A DNA stretch of 28,403 nucleotides from positions 58,058 to 86,460 of the forward strand of contig NW_003141833.1 of NCBI RefSeq assembly GCF_000003605.2, read 5' to 3'. The translations under genes were made by a program, and so were the position numbers. Below are positions 10,750 to 21,397 of the stretch, piece after piece. Position 1 is the stretch's first letter; each line of letters begins with the position of its first letter. The notes under the pieces were generated by a model. That model searched no databases and was not told the DNA's origin. It saw nothing but the letters and a program-made list of their open reading frames with translations. This stretch comes from Saccoglossus kowalevskii. Lineage: Eukaryota; Hemichordata; Enteropneusta; Harrimaniidae.

Positions 10750-11436
10750 ACAGCTATCACTGTACATAGCTGGAGTTGTATTGATGGTGGTCGATAAACA
10801 AATGTCTTCAGTCGTGCATAGGCTTAATAATCACGATCATTTGAAAATGAAGGCTAAACTGATAAATATGATCATTATTGATGAAGTTTCAAAGCTGAGC
10901 CAACGCACCCATTTTAGATCAACTGAAATCTGCATGTCGGCAGGGTGAAAGAAAAGCATTTGTTTGATGGACTACAAGTCATCTTGAGTGGAGTATTTTA
11001 TTAGTCAGCACTGGTGACAATACCAAAGTGTGGAGAGTGTGGAAGGTATTGCTTTAAAGGGATGTATGGAAAAAATGCATCCTCATCATATTGTGCTAAA
11101 TGAAGTGGTACGACAAGACAATAATGCACTCATCAGTAAAATAGGGAAGGGAACACCGTCATCCTTCTGCAGTGAACCAGTACAAAGATTGTTAAGATCA
11201 CTTCAAGAAGATGTTGCCATCATATACATGTTTGCTACCAACTATGATGTTGAAAAACACAACCGTGATTGTTTACTGCATGAAATCTAAAAATTAGAAG
11301 GGAATGTTAAACACAAACAGAACATGGTAGGATACAAGCTGTTAAAGAATTGGCTCTTGGCTGTGGTGCTCCATGTATACTGATTAGAAAAATGTTAGAT
11401 ACTCTAGTGAATGGCCTACAAGGAAAGGTGAAATAA
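10750..11436 (+). pseudogene. PIF1-like DNA helicase pseudogene (SF1B)
   Basis: Motifs of a PIF1-family 5'-3' DNA helicase appear in the right order on the plus strand but in shifting frames. They are ITVHSWSCIDGGR (about 10756-10794), motif II IIIDEVSKLS (10871-10900), motif III GLQVILSGVFY (10969-11001), PHHIVLNEVVRQDN (11081-11122), AIIYMFATNYDVEKHN (about 11216-11263) and LGCGAPCILIRKMLDTLVNGLQGKV-type sequence (11355-11430, stop 11434). In motif III the usual Asp of SGDFxQLPP is Val and a stop replaces the next Gln. The Walker A segment is missing upstream; the ACAGC at 10750 follows a splice-acceptor-like CAG, so earlier exons may have been lost. Such copies occur in Helitrons and as dispersed PIF1-like genes; no Rep/HUH domain is seen here. 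Confidence 0.78.
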
Positions 11437-11705
11437 ATGTCCTGTGTTTTTGTTTAGTTTATTGGGATAGAAAGACCAGTTGAAATCAGCGAAACATTTA
11501 GAAAATTAGTGTCCTGCAAAAAAGGTCATCTGCCAAATGTTACAACTGCCATTGAAACTGGCAGTTCTAATGACACTTCGTCGCTGTCAGGGAATGACTT
11601 TAGATTCCTCATGAAGATGGTAAAAGGGTCGAGGATAAGAATTGGACGAAACTGGACAGGGGGTTCTTTTACTGCTAGAATGGGGTAGACAAGACAACAG
11701 TACTG

Positions 11706-12080
11706 GACAGTCAATGGCTTCTGCAACACAGCAACGAAGAAATACAGGAGTCTTGCTTGCAGAGGAACGCTTTTATTCTGGAGGGCACCACTGGAAGCAG
11801 GAGATCACAGAGCAGTTTATACAAGGCTTACAGAATGATGGTTGAAGCCTGTATCACTTGATTCACAATATCGTAGGATACACACACAGGATACTAAGTT
11901 GAAATGATGGACTCTAACTGTCCAATTTATAGGCATTATTCAGTGACACCACCTGGGTTTCCACATGAGCCAATGAAAATGTGATATTGCTAGCAGCTGT
12001 GTCACGTAGGCAACTCAGTAGATCATATACATCCTTTGTTATTCAAATAACAGCACACCTGGTAGATTCCAATTCTCTTT
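11706..12080 (+). repeat. Left arm of a long inverted repeat
   Basis: This segment is the reverse complement of 13612-13996, at roughly 85% identity by eye with small indels. Shared landmarks include ATGGTTGAAGCCTGTATCAC, ATTCACAATATCGTAG, CTAGCAGCTGTGTCACGTAG and TTTGTTATTCAAATAAC. Both arms keep a frame of about 47 codons ending ...MMVEACIT-stop, but most base differences change the amino acid. That suggests neutral drift and not a conserved protein. Confidence 0.9.
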
Positions 12081-12138
12081 TCAAAGTTGTGAACACCCTT
12101 TGTTATGTAAATCACAAGCACACCAGGTAGATTCAAAA
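12030..12138. repeat. Diverged direct repeat at the inner edge of the left arm
   Basis: A unit of about 43 bases (12030-12072, containing CCTTTGTTATTCAAATAAC and ACCTGGTAGATTC) recurs at 12094-12138 with several changes (CCTTTGTTATGTAAATCAC, ACCAGGTAGATTC). It marks the boundary between arm and centre. Confidence 0.75.
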
Positions 12139-12636
12139 TATGAACTGTCAACCACCTTTATGACACGGCAATGCACACCGTTTCTTCCCATGATTCCATG
12201 TACACTTCCATTTGCAGGAGTTGAGGTAATATGACAAACACATAAAATAAAGGATGCTGACATTGAGTATGCTATACTTTGCAAGATCGTTTTTTTTTCT
12301 ACTGTTTTTCTGACAAACGCATAAAGGTGTGTAGTGAATTTGCATTAGTTGTTAACAGAGCTGTTATGAAACACTATTCTAAATTGGTGATTGACAAGCA
12401 AAGACCTACTTCATCTTCAAGATCAGGTATATTGGTAGGTGCTGCATGTATACATTGAGAAGAGTTTCACAAAATGCATGATAACTAAACACTATAAACT
12501 GGGAAGAAAGGAATGTGTAATGCGCATTCATTTATATTTTATATTCATTGTATTTAACATCTAACTGCTGAATATTTTAACCTGCTGGAATATACTACAT
12601 CACTACTAACACTAGGGGAAACCAAATACAAGCAAA

Positions 12637-12819
12637 ATGTTCCAGTATGGCCAGGACATTTTTGATGAATGTACGAATTTCTTCATCACACTGGAAAAAA
12701 GATTGCAAATAGAAAATTCTGAGATGTTGCATGTTAAAGGCAAATATATATTGATGACAGTACTTGCTCATTGTGCAAATGATTCAGGCAGAGAATTCTA
12801 TAGGAATTTGGACCCATAG
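12637..12819 (+). pseudogene. Unrecognised short coding-like fragment
   Basis: Sixty codons from ATG 12637 to TAG 12817-12819, with balanced amino-acid composition (FDECTNFFITLEKRLQ near the start, SGREFYRNLDP at the end). It ends at a stop, and related-looking text continues in other frames to about 12960, as expected of a decayed gene. No domain is assigned. Confidence 0.25.
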
Positions 12820-13387
12820 ACTTGCTATTGCAGAATGGAAAAGAAAGGTTGAAGGAATTAAAACTTCAATATCGATGAAAATTATATAGAAGGTCATGAA
12901 AATATACACCCTCTACTAAAAGAACTAGGTTTGAACAATCAACAACACTTTAAATCAATACATTATGTGAAGACTTATTTTTGTGTAAGGCATATAGTGT
13001 GATGAAAGTATCAATATTGGACAAAGAAGAACTTGGCTTAAAGTTGGCAGAAAATGTTAAGAATGTTAACAGTCTTATCCTCAATGACTGAAATACCTCA
13101 AACAGTATCTTGACTTTCGACTACATAATCTGATCCTAAACAGTCAAAACGAATGAAAAGTGAACATATACAAAAACAAAGCAAGAGATGGACAATAGAG
13201 CACAGAACATTAAGAACAGGATGAAGATATTTTCATATGTCCTATTTGTTTGTGGGCTGATTGCGCAAAATGAATTGAATGCACAAGATGGATTCAAGTT
13301 GGATTGATCACAATGGGATTAAATTGGGCAGTCTGGAGTAGATTGGATGTGTCTTCACTGCGAAAATAATATGCAATAATTCATTAA

Positions 13388-13412
13388 TGTGTTTGTTTGT
13401 TTGTTTGTTTGT
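13388..13412. repeat. (GTTT)n microsatellite
   Basis: Six uninterrupted copies of GTTT within TGTGTTTG...GTTAC in the centre of the inverted-repeat structure. Confidence 0.9.
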
Positions 13413-13611
13413 TACATAATATCTATTCTGGCATGTTAGCTGTTTATTTCGAATGGCTTTCAAAACCTTGAAATGAACCCCGAAAGCAATAGCGGCCGGG
13501 ACGTCAGCAGTGCAGCGAACGACAAATTGTTTTGTGCAGTATCGTTGCGTAGTAGTTGCAGTTGCATCCATGTGATATAATTAAATAATAACACATGACA
13601 TTGAATAAAAA

Positions 13612-13996
13612 TAGGAGAATTGGAATATACCAGGTGTGTTGTTATTTGAATAACAAAGGATGTTTATGATCTACTGAATTGCCTACGTGACACAGCTGCT
13701 AGCAAGATCACATTCGGTTGGCTCACGTGCAAACTCAGGTGATGTCGCTAAAACATGCCTAAAAATTGGACAGACTGTGGAAAGTTTGGAATCCATCATT
13801 TTAACTCAGTATCCTGTGTGTGTTGCTACGATATTGTGAATCAAGTGATACAGGCTTCAACCATCATTCTGTGAGACTTGTATGAACTGCTCTGCGATCT
13901 CCTGCTTCCATTGGTGTCCTCCAGAATAACAGAATTCCTCTGCAAGTAAGACTTCTGTATTTCTTCGTTGTTGTGTTGCAGAAGCCATTCACTGTC
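13612..13996 (-). repeat. Right arm of a long inverted repeat
   Basis: Reverse complement of the left arm at 11706-12080. The homology ends at ACTGTC (13991-13996), matching GACAGT (11706-11711) on the left. Beyond these points the flanks differ, so these are the outer ends of the structure. No obvious target-site duplication was seen by eye. Confidence 0.9.
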
Positions 13997-15345
13997 ATCC
14001 ATTTTTACATCCTTGAACTGTGAGTTATCACCAATGCACACTTCCCAAAGCTATCAGGCAATTTTGTAACACTCGGAACAGTAATATCAAAACTGTTGTG
14101 ATTCAAGTTCCGATGTTCAGAATCATGATATGCTCCGTATGGCTTTGTACTATGTACAATGTGAATTTCCATAGATTTTCAATTTTGGTGTAATATGTTA
14201 TATTTGTATATTCATTTGAAATTGTCTAATTTACTTGTGCATGGTTTTGAAATTACCTTTACTTTTTTTATAAATTTCATTACAACTTTAATATTAGTCA
14301 AAATAAATGACTAGATTAAGATTATATATAAGTAAATTTGTGTACTAAAATAAACTTGTACTATTCTATTGCTTTAATCACTAAAGCAGCAGATTTACCA
14401 GAACATATGATTGTTTTGTTTTTTTTTACAAAAGAAATGAACTGTAAAATTCCATAACCTATATGATTAACAGCTCACTGACACAGTGTAGTGCATTAAT
14501 AAGCACAATAATAAAAATAAATAATTTTATGTTCACTTAGTCTGATCCATAATAGCAAAGTTATGTTCGGTTTAAAATATTTTGTTTATATTTCATAGAA
14601 TCAATTATTTGACAGTGAAAAGGGGTGGCGAACAGCAATTTAGATGAGTTAAGTAGTATCTGGATCACGCAATATTACAAAGTAAATGAATGCCTGATCA
14701 GTGATTTGATCAGATCAGGGAAGATGTGTCGAAACAATAAACTTATAGCTAAATGCCGTTTAAGGTAGAGATGCAGTTTACCTGACGAGTATTTTATATA
14801 GTAATTAGGAAATTTTAATTAGGAAACCAAGATAACCTACCTTGTCCACAAAACTATATATTTTCGGAAAGCGTATTGTATGAATTTTAAAATGTTGTTA
14901 GTATTTTGTTTTTTATGGACACTGTAGTTTGAAATATGCACACAAATGTGGTTTTTATTAGCTTCTAAACCATGCCTCTGTTTCCTGTCAAAATTGGTTT
15001 ATGGGTATCTGTTTACTATGAAGAAAGTGCCGTCTTGAAAACTGTCTACCAGTTGTCAATTTTGCAGGGCAGCAGCTCAAATTTCACTACTTCAAATTTA
15101 TGCATAAATTAACACCCATGCTAGTTGTCTGTACGATTGTTGTAACACTATTCAACCAAAAACAATGCCCTGACGGCGTTTTGAAGACAAGTCATTGAAA
15201 ATGACACAGTCCCCGTTAAATTTTTGAAAGTTCTCTTTGTGCTCGTCATATTAAAGCGGAGGGGTTGTCGCGAGCGTGTCCATTGAAACTTGAGTTCCAA
15301 GTGACGTATACAACAGATTGTTTATTTACATCAAAACGCCTGTTC
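13997..15345. other. AT-rich non-coding stretch
   Basis: No gene-like frame. A cluster of TGATCAG words lies at about 14695-14718, and a TAG microsatellite begins at about 15350. Nothing else can be supported. Confidence 0.5.
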
Positions 15346-15369
15346 CGTGTAGTAGTAGTAGTATGGCCA

Positions 15370-16450
15370 AAAATAAAAACAGCCGTTATTCGGCCATCTT
15401 TGATCTGATTATGAAACACACTGATATGTATGATGTATGCGCCAAATACGAATGAAAATGGTACATAAATTGTGGAAATATAGTAGTAAGGCCAAAAGTC
15501 AGATGACTGTCAATCCTTGACCAGATTTTGAAACAAATTGTCATGGACATGCATCCTATCATGTATAAAGTACATGTATATGCCAAATTTGAATGAAAAC
15601 TGACAGAGCACAGCCAAGATACCGCATAAAAAACAACAACAAGATGCCTGCCAGTCGACCATCTTTGATTCAATTGCGAAATAAATTGTCATGGTCATGT
15701 ATCCTAACATGTATACTCTATGTACCAAGTTTGAATGACAACTGACAAAGCATGTCCAAAATAAAACATTTTCAAAAAACAAGATGGCTGCCAGTCGGCC
15801 ATTTTGAATTGAATCGCTAAACCACTGCATGTGCATATGTCCCACATAAGGTACTAGGCACATGCAAAGAATGAACGGAATCGCTCCACAGGATTCTGAA
15901 ATATGACTCTGGACAGACTGACACACGGACTGACGGATGGACGGACACAAGGACGGACAGACAGACTTAGGAACTCACGGACGGTCGGGGACATGTATCC
16001 TAACATGCATGATCTATGTACTAAATTTGAGTAAAAACTGACAAAGCATGTCCAAAATAAAACATTTTCAAACATGTCCAAAATACGACATTTAAAAAAA
16101 AACAAGATGGCTGCCAGTCGGCCATCTTTGATCCAATTGTGAAATAAATCGCCATGGACATGTATCCTAACATGTATACTCTATGTACCAAGTTTGAATG
16201 AAAACGGACAAAGCATGTCCAAAATAAAACATTTTCAAAAAACAAAATGGCTGCCAGTCGGCCATTTTGAATCGAATCGCTAAACCACTGCATGTGCATA
16301 TGTCCCACATACCAAGCACATGCAAAGAATGAACGGAATCGGTCCAAGAGATTCTGAGATATGACTCCGGACGGACGCACAGACGCACGGACGCACGGAC
16401 GCAGAGACGGAAACCGAATTATAAGTCCCCGTTTTCGGACTAATAAAAAC
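15370..16450. repeat. Composite interspersed repeat with about 140-bp modules
   Basis: Modules containing ACAAGATGGCTGCCAGTCGG followed by CCATCTTTGA or CCATTTTGAA recur near 15640, 15780, 16100 and 16240, with a worn one near 15380. Each is linked to ATCCTAACATGTATACTC, ACCAAGTTTGAATGAAAAC and CATGTCCAAAATAAAACATT. Two larger units each end in a GGACGGAC/ACGCACGG-rich tail (about 15905-15980 and 16365-16410). The last ends with AAGTCCCCGTTTTCGGACTAATAAAAAC. Several minus-strand frames here are repetition artefacts. This looks like a non-autonomous element with a microsatellite-like tail, inserted or duplicated in tandem. Confidence 0.85.
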
Positions 16451-16459
16451 ATTGTCAAT

Positions 16460-17118
16460 CATTTGTGAAAATTTCAAAAGGTCAAAGCGTCTAGGAGCTA
16501 TTTTTTTAAAGTTCTGAAATGTGCACTAAAAGGAAGCTGAGATAATTGCTAATTTGCATAACACTTCACTTAGTAAGAAGTTTGCTAATGCTCATAATTA
16601 AAATGGCTGTAACAGTTCCAAATTTAAATGTATTACCATTTTGTTAAAAGTTAAATATAGTGGATAATATGGAGATCCCGTCGTTTCTTTTTTTCACAAT
16701 GTTTTTTTTTTATTATTTATGTACAGCCTTGCTAAATTTTGCACCTGTTATTTATATTTTAAAATCGTTTTTTTGAGTATGTTCCACTATTCACAATTCT
16801 ACAAAATCTATAGTCAAGACAGTTTGGATAATAAAACGCAAAAAAAAATCACTCCCAAATGCCCACGAACCTGCATATCTACCTTAATAGTTATCACTAA
16901 ATGCTTTGTGTTCCTTATCAAATACGTCACTTAAATATTACATGTTATGGGAACTAGAGTATATAGTATGCAAGCCTAGTGTCTTTAATCACTACATATT
17001 TGAATCGATTAAATAAATATAATTGTCATCATAAAAAATATTATTTTAAACAGATTGCAAATAATTATAATTAAAAAATCCTGATTTAATGTGATTATTC
17101 ATTTTATTTCTAGCTATA
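16460..17118. other. AT-rich non-coding stretch before the assembly gap
   Basis: No gene, repeat with defined ends or RNA gene seen. Poly-T runs occur at about 16688-16713. Confidence 0.5.
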
Positions 17119-17168
17119 NNNNNNNNNNNNNNNNNNNNNNNNNNNNNNNNNNNNNNNNNNNNNNNNNN
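17119..17168. other. Assembly gap (50 N)
   Basis: Exactly 50 unknown bases. The right edge falls at the start of a tandem repeat unit, so the true array is probably longer than assembled. Confidence 0.99.
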
Positions 17169-17690
17169 AATACACAGGGTCTGAACCCTGACCAACATAT
17201 TGAAATAAAGTCCAAGATTGGTCGGTTATGTACGTACTTATCCAAAATGAATTCATAACCATTTTAACACGTAGCCAGGGTAATGAAATTAAACGGTACC
17301 CACCGAAAAATACACAGGGTCTGAACCCTGACCAACATATTGAAATAAAGTCCAAGATTGGTCGGTTATGTACGTACTTATCCAGAGTGAATTCATAACC
17401 ATTTTAACACGTAGCCAGGGTAATGAAATTAAACGGTACCCACCGAAAAATACACAGGGTCAGAACCCTGACCAACATATTGAAATAAAGTCCAAGATTG
17501 GTCGGTTATGTACGTACTTATCCAAAATGAATTCATAACCATTTTAACACGTAGCCAGGGTAGTGAAATTAAACGGTACCCACCGAAAAATACACAGGGT
17601 CAGAACCCTGACCAACATATTGAAATAAAGTCCAAGATTGGTCGGTTATGTACGTACTTATCCAAAATGAATTCATAACCATTTTAAAAA
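17169..17690. repeat. 140-bp tandem satellite, about 3.7 copies
   Basis: TACACAGGGT begins at 17171, 17311, 17451 and 17591, giving a constant period of 140. The copies are nearly identical: the differences I see are CTGA versus CAGA inside the palindrome, AAAATG versus AGAGTG, and GGTAATG versus GGTAGTG. Each unit carries CAGGGT-4-ACCCTG, a 6-bp-arm inverted repeat, and GTACGTAC. The last copy breaks off at about 17686 into a run of A. Near identity implies recent expansion or ongoing homogenisation. Confidence 0.95.
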
Positions 17691-19600
17691 AAAAACGATT
17701 TCATACATAATTTGAACAGTTCACCTCAAAATCGAATAAGTCTATTTCTTTTCTAAGCCATATGTATAAATGTACTACACAATTTAAATGTTTATATGGC
17801 CACCAGTGTCGATTACCAAAGACATAACACTTTTGATTCAAAATTAATGCTTGTTATATCCTCCAAACTATGAATTATTGCTTATATGCAATTGGCAGAT
17901 CAAGGATTCAAGAACAAGATGGCTGATAGTGAGTAAATTAATATCCCAATATAGCTGATATATAAATGTGTCATCTCCAGTGTAAATATAATTATAAATG
18001 ATTGGTCGACCCAACCTTGCACCCTATCGGTTTAACAAGTAGAATAACTATCATCACCTGCATCACGAACGTTGTTCTCGTATGATGTAGGTCATTATTC
18101 AGTGATAGATTGTAACTCGTGTCAGTCTTTACCTACGACCAGTCTGCACGTGCGTGTTGCTTTAGTACTGATGTCACGAATACAGCTAATCCGTGATAAC
18201 ACCGAATTCTGCTCCGACTAAGTAGTTACATATGGATTTACAGGGCCTTCCTTGAGTATACTCGGAATGGCTAAATCCCAGGCTTTAGCGAGTGTCTAAC
18301 GTTTAATATTTCATACTGTGATGTTCCCTGGGCAATTCTTGTATTTCTGTTTTAATACATTACAAACTAATGTTCATGAAGGGCGTGTAGTTTTCACGTA
18401 AATGTGTTTAGAACGTATAACCAGAATCCTTCAGTGGTGCGATATCTATGGCGCTTTATTGGGTGACGTTTGCGTTTTCATTCATACGTCATATTATATC
18501 TGATTTGATGTTATATTATATTATAATGAACATCTAATGTGATTATTCATAAATATTAAACTTTCACACCAATAATCAATATACCATGATTCGAAATCAA
18601 AATCGTTAATAATAATAATAAATAGTGGTGTAATTTACGTATTTGGTATACATTCAACAATAGCACAAATGATTTATTTAATCGTAATAATACAAATACA
18701 AACGGCACCACACAGGCGCTTTGACACTATAGTTGTGGTGTCACGTACGTCCTTCACCGTGGGCTGTTAAATCCCGGACTGGTTATCAAACTATTACTGT
18801 TCAACTAGTATGTTAACTTTGCATGCTCACCAATGGCGCTTAAACCAAAACACGCTTAAGAGGAAAACCCCACCCGTGACAATAATACTATACTGTACTA
18901 TGTGCAAAACACAAATTGAATAAAAAATATCGATTCCATGTTATTAGTTTGTCATGGTGACCTTTTATGACCCTCACCAAAACACCCAAATCATCAAGTG
19001 ACACACGTTTAACGGCAGTCTAGTCCCTGACCCGTACTTTTTCAAGTTTTTATAGAGTAGTTCATAGTACTCGAATATGTGTTTCGGTGACCCCCTCCCC
19101 CGACATCAAACTAACATTTGCTATTAAATTAAAGAATAATATAAATATATATAATTTATTTCTACTTTATTATCTCTGTTCGCCGAAAAGATGAATCAGT
19201 GGAAATACATTCCTATGTTTTACATTCAACTCTATCTGTAGATTGGTGTTTTTAACATTAGTAGTTGTTTTTTTAAGTTTACCTTTACCAACGAATGTCT
19301 GAGTACGCTTCAAAGAGACCGTACTTTTCTCACGTGTACTGTAATTACTACTAAAGTAGTACTTTAGACAGGTGTACCAGTCAACATTACCCCCAAACAA
19401 CAAACAAGAATATGCTAATAAAATATATAGTATGACATGAGCATTCATCAACCAACTAGATTTTTAACATTCTTTGCTGTTTACTTACGTTTACCCAACT
19501 AAGTCCCTTTGTCAAGCTGTCGTCTGTTCAATTTAAATGTGATTTGTTTGAGATATTAGAAATTTGCTAATACAAAAAATAGATGCATCATTTTCAACAT
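17691..19600. other. Non-coding stretch, no gene recognised
   Basis: It contains a worn copy of the AAGATGGCTG-type repeat near 17917 and AT-rich simple sequence near 18505-18530 and 18608-18622. A 93-codon minus-strand frame (19170-19451) begins with a hydrophobic stretch like a signal peptide; it is listed separately as a weak candidate. No other gene is supported. Confidence 0.45.
19170..19451 (-). CDS. Weak candidate small secreted protein
   Basis: The 93-codon frame starts MMNAHVILYILLAYSCLLFG, which has the shape of a signal peptide (hydrophobic core, small residues), and is followed by a basic, Thr/Lys-rich tail with a Cys at residue 29. There is no recognised family and no TATA box or poly(A) signal that I could place with confidence. 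In DNA this AT-rich a frame of this length can be chance, so I give it a low score. Confidence 0.15.
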   Translation of the reverse strand: MMNAHVILYILLAYSCLLFGGNVDWYTCLKYYFSSNYSTREKSTVSLKRTQTFVGKGKLKKTTTNVKNTNLQIELNVKHRNVFPLIHLFGEQR

Positions 19601-19620
19601 TAAACCAATCACGTCTGAAG

Positions 19621-19760
19621 ATATATTCATAATATGAATATATGTACCAAGTTTCAATGAAATTTCAACTCCAAACTTGACAGGTGCATTGCATTGTATT
19701 GTCTCAATGCACCTATTTACCAAATTTGATTAGAATGTGATTATTAATTCTCAGAAATCA
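19621..19760. repeat. Worn interspersed-repeat fragment with two hairpins
   Basis: 19621-19643 is a perfect 11+1+11 inverted repeat (ATATATTCATA / TATGAATATAT). A perfect 10-bp stem, AGGTGCATTG at 19682-19691, pairs with 19705-19714. Between and after lie TACCAAGTTTCAATGAAATT and ACCAAATTTGATTAGAATG, phrases shared with the repeats at 15370-16450 and 25780-26410. Confidence 0.6.
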
Positions 19761-21290
19761 GTGGAAAAAACGAAAATTCGTGAACAAATGCTGCTTTTTG
19801 TCAACTTAAAATTCACCGGCCTTAAAAAATTACGATATATTGGCATAGACACGGAGTAGGCATTGTGGTACAGTCATTTGGTATGTATCACTCTTCTGAA
19901 TGAACTTTGGTGAAGTTCTACAAACTTTGTAAATTAGCTCAGGTACACGGTGATACGACCTCAATTTCCTTTGCGGTTATGTGTATTGGCACCACTCCCC
20001 ATCTTGATAAATATTATGTATTGCCTGTAATGAGGTGGAATGCGAGACATTGAGGTTACCCTGCCTGTCTACCGTAGTCATGCTCTGGATAACTCAAGAC
20101 AATTTTCACAAAACATTATAAATTTGTGTATATTTAAAATTATTGTACAATCACGGTTTAATCCAACGTGTTGGTACTAATAGTTTTGGAGATATTGCTG
20201 AAAATGTGTCTACAAAAATGTTAAGTCATTTAATAGGCAGCACTTTTAAACTTATCAATTTATATTGAAGTCAATTTAGCAGAAAACTTAGCAGAAATGT
20301 TGGTTTACATTAGATAATATAATGATGTTAGTGTTCATGATTATTTTGACATGGAATACAAATAATGGTAAAATGTTAACAGCACTTTTAATTCACGGGT
20401 ACAAACATGACTCGCTTCACAAATCTGAATTTGATACACAAGCAAGGGATCATTATTGGGGATCGACTTTTTGATATCATAGGGGGCATGGCTGGAAGGT
20501 TTGTAAAAAACAGCAATAATGCTAGAAGCATTCCTAATGTTATGCAGATTCGTATGAACAAAATAATATATTATTAAACACAATTGTATAGGCAAAGTGA
20601 CAAAACACAAGGCTAGTGTCACTTAAAATGCGATGTGATATCATAAATGTGTGTTGTCGCAACTTCATTGAAATCGGTCGAATAGAAAATTGTGATGCAA
20701 AACGCACACTGATGATACATAAAATTATCATTGAGAGGACATCGGAGAGAGGCTTATAGCCTTTCAAGATGGCGATGCATCCAACATTTCGCCCAGGGTC
20801 ACAGGGTTAGTTGACATCTTGCATCGAAACAAGCAAATAACTTGCATCTTTTTCCGGTAATATGTTATACACATCTGTAGCTTTTAATTAAAACATGGCT
20901 GCAATCAAACACTGTTGAAATTGAACAATAATATGAAGCCTCGTGCCAAAATTAGTATGCTAAATTTTAACCACGATGATTGATTCGTTCTGTCTACATT
21001 CACATATAGCACAGTCAACAACCAAATATAGAGCATGTGGTTATGTACTTGTTGGTGATACCAATAAAGTAACTTTTGCCATGTGACCAAGCATATTGTT
21101 ATCATAATCATATAGTAAAAACAAAGTAACCTCAGACGTTCTACAAGAGGGCTCTCTACTGAGTGCACACTGCAATCAATATTCAGAAAAGGCACTTATG
21201 GTCTAACACCACAGTCAGTATTCTATTGATAATGCTGATTTGCATGTGGGATTGAGTAACCCACTTTATCTGTACAGGGTTCAGTGTATC
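19761..21290. other. Non-coding region upstream of the sulfotransferase gene
   Basis: No coding frame with family resemblance on either strand; the minus-strand frames at 20341-20767 and 20905-21195 are AT-driven. Worn repeat words (AAGATGGCGATG near 20767, AACATGGCTGCAAT near 20893) suggest old interspersed copies. Confidence 0.5.
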
Positions 21291-21299
21291 CAACTGGAC

Positions 21300-21307
21300 T
21301 ATATAAA
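21300..21307 (+). promoter_or_regulatory. TATA box of the sulfotransferase gene
   Basis: TATATAAA lies 91 bases before the chosen start codon and predicts transcription from roughly 21328-21335. It lies downstream of the upstream in-frame ATG at 21284, which argues that translation starts at 21398 instead. Confidence 0.6.
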
Positions 21308-21397
21308 CGCGATGAACTATCACTACTTTGCAGTCTGCTCGCAACACGTAGTCACTTGCAACATCCCAGCGTAAAGCCTGATTCAACTCGTACAACC

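Larger units (their letters stand above)
12139..13611. mobile_element. Centre of the inverted-repeat structure, possible decayed element
   Basis: This is about 1.5 kb between the two arms. It holds a plus-strand frame at 12637-12819 (ATG start, 60 codons, contains HVKGKYILMTVLAHCANDSG) and, shortly after in other frames, GHENIHPLLKELGLNNQQHF (about 12893-12952). The texture is that of a broken gene, but I do not recognise the family. A (GTTT)n microsatellite lies at 13388-13412. No transposase motif was found. Confidence 0.35.

Noticed and set aside
11642-11845. Plus-strand frame overlapping the left inverted-repeat arm
   Set aside because: It starts at TTG, lies in a different frame from the one shared by both arms, and crosses the arm boundary.
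15386-16477. Several overlapping minus-strand frames of 65-146 codons
   Set aside because: They repeat the same text because the DNA is an interspersed repeat. No domain is recognised.
17110-17355. Minus-strand frame across the gap and satellite
   Set aside because: It runs through unknown bases and a 140-base repeat whose period is not a multiple of three.
21284-21397. Upstream in-frame ATG that would add 38 residues to the sulfotransferase
   Set aside because: It lies upstream of the TATA box at 21300, and the extra residues have no counterpart in SULT proteins. ATG 21398 has a good context and gives the usual length.
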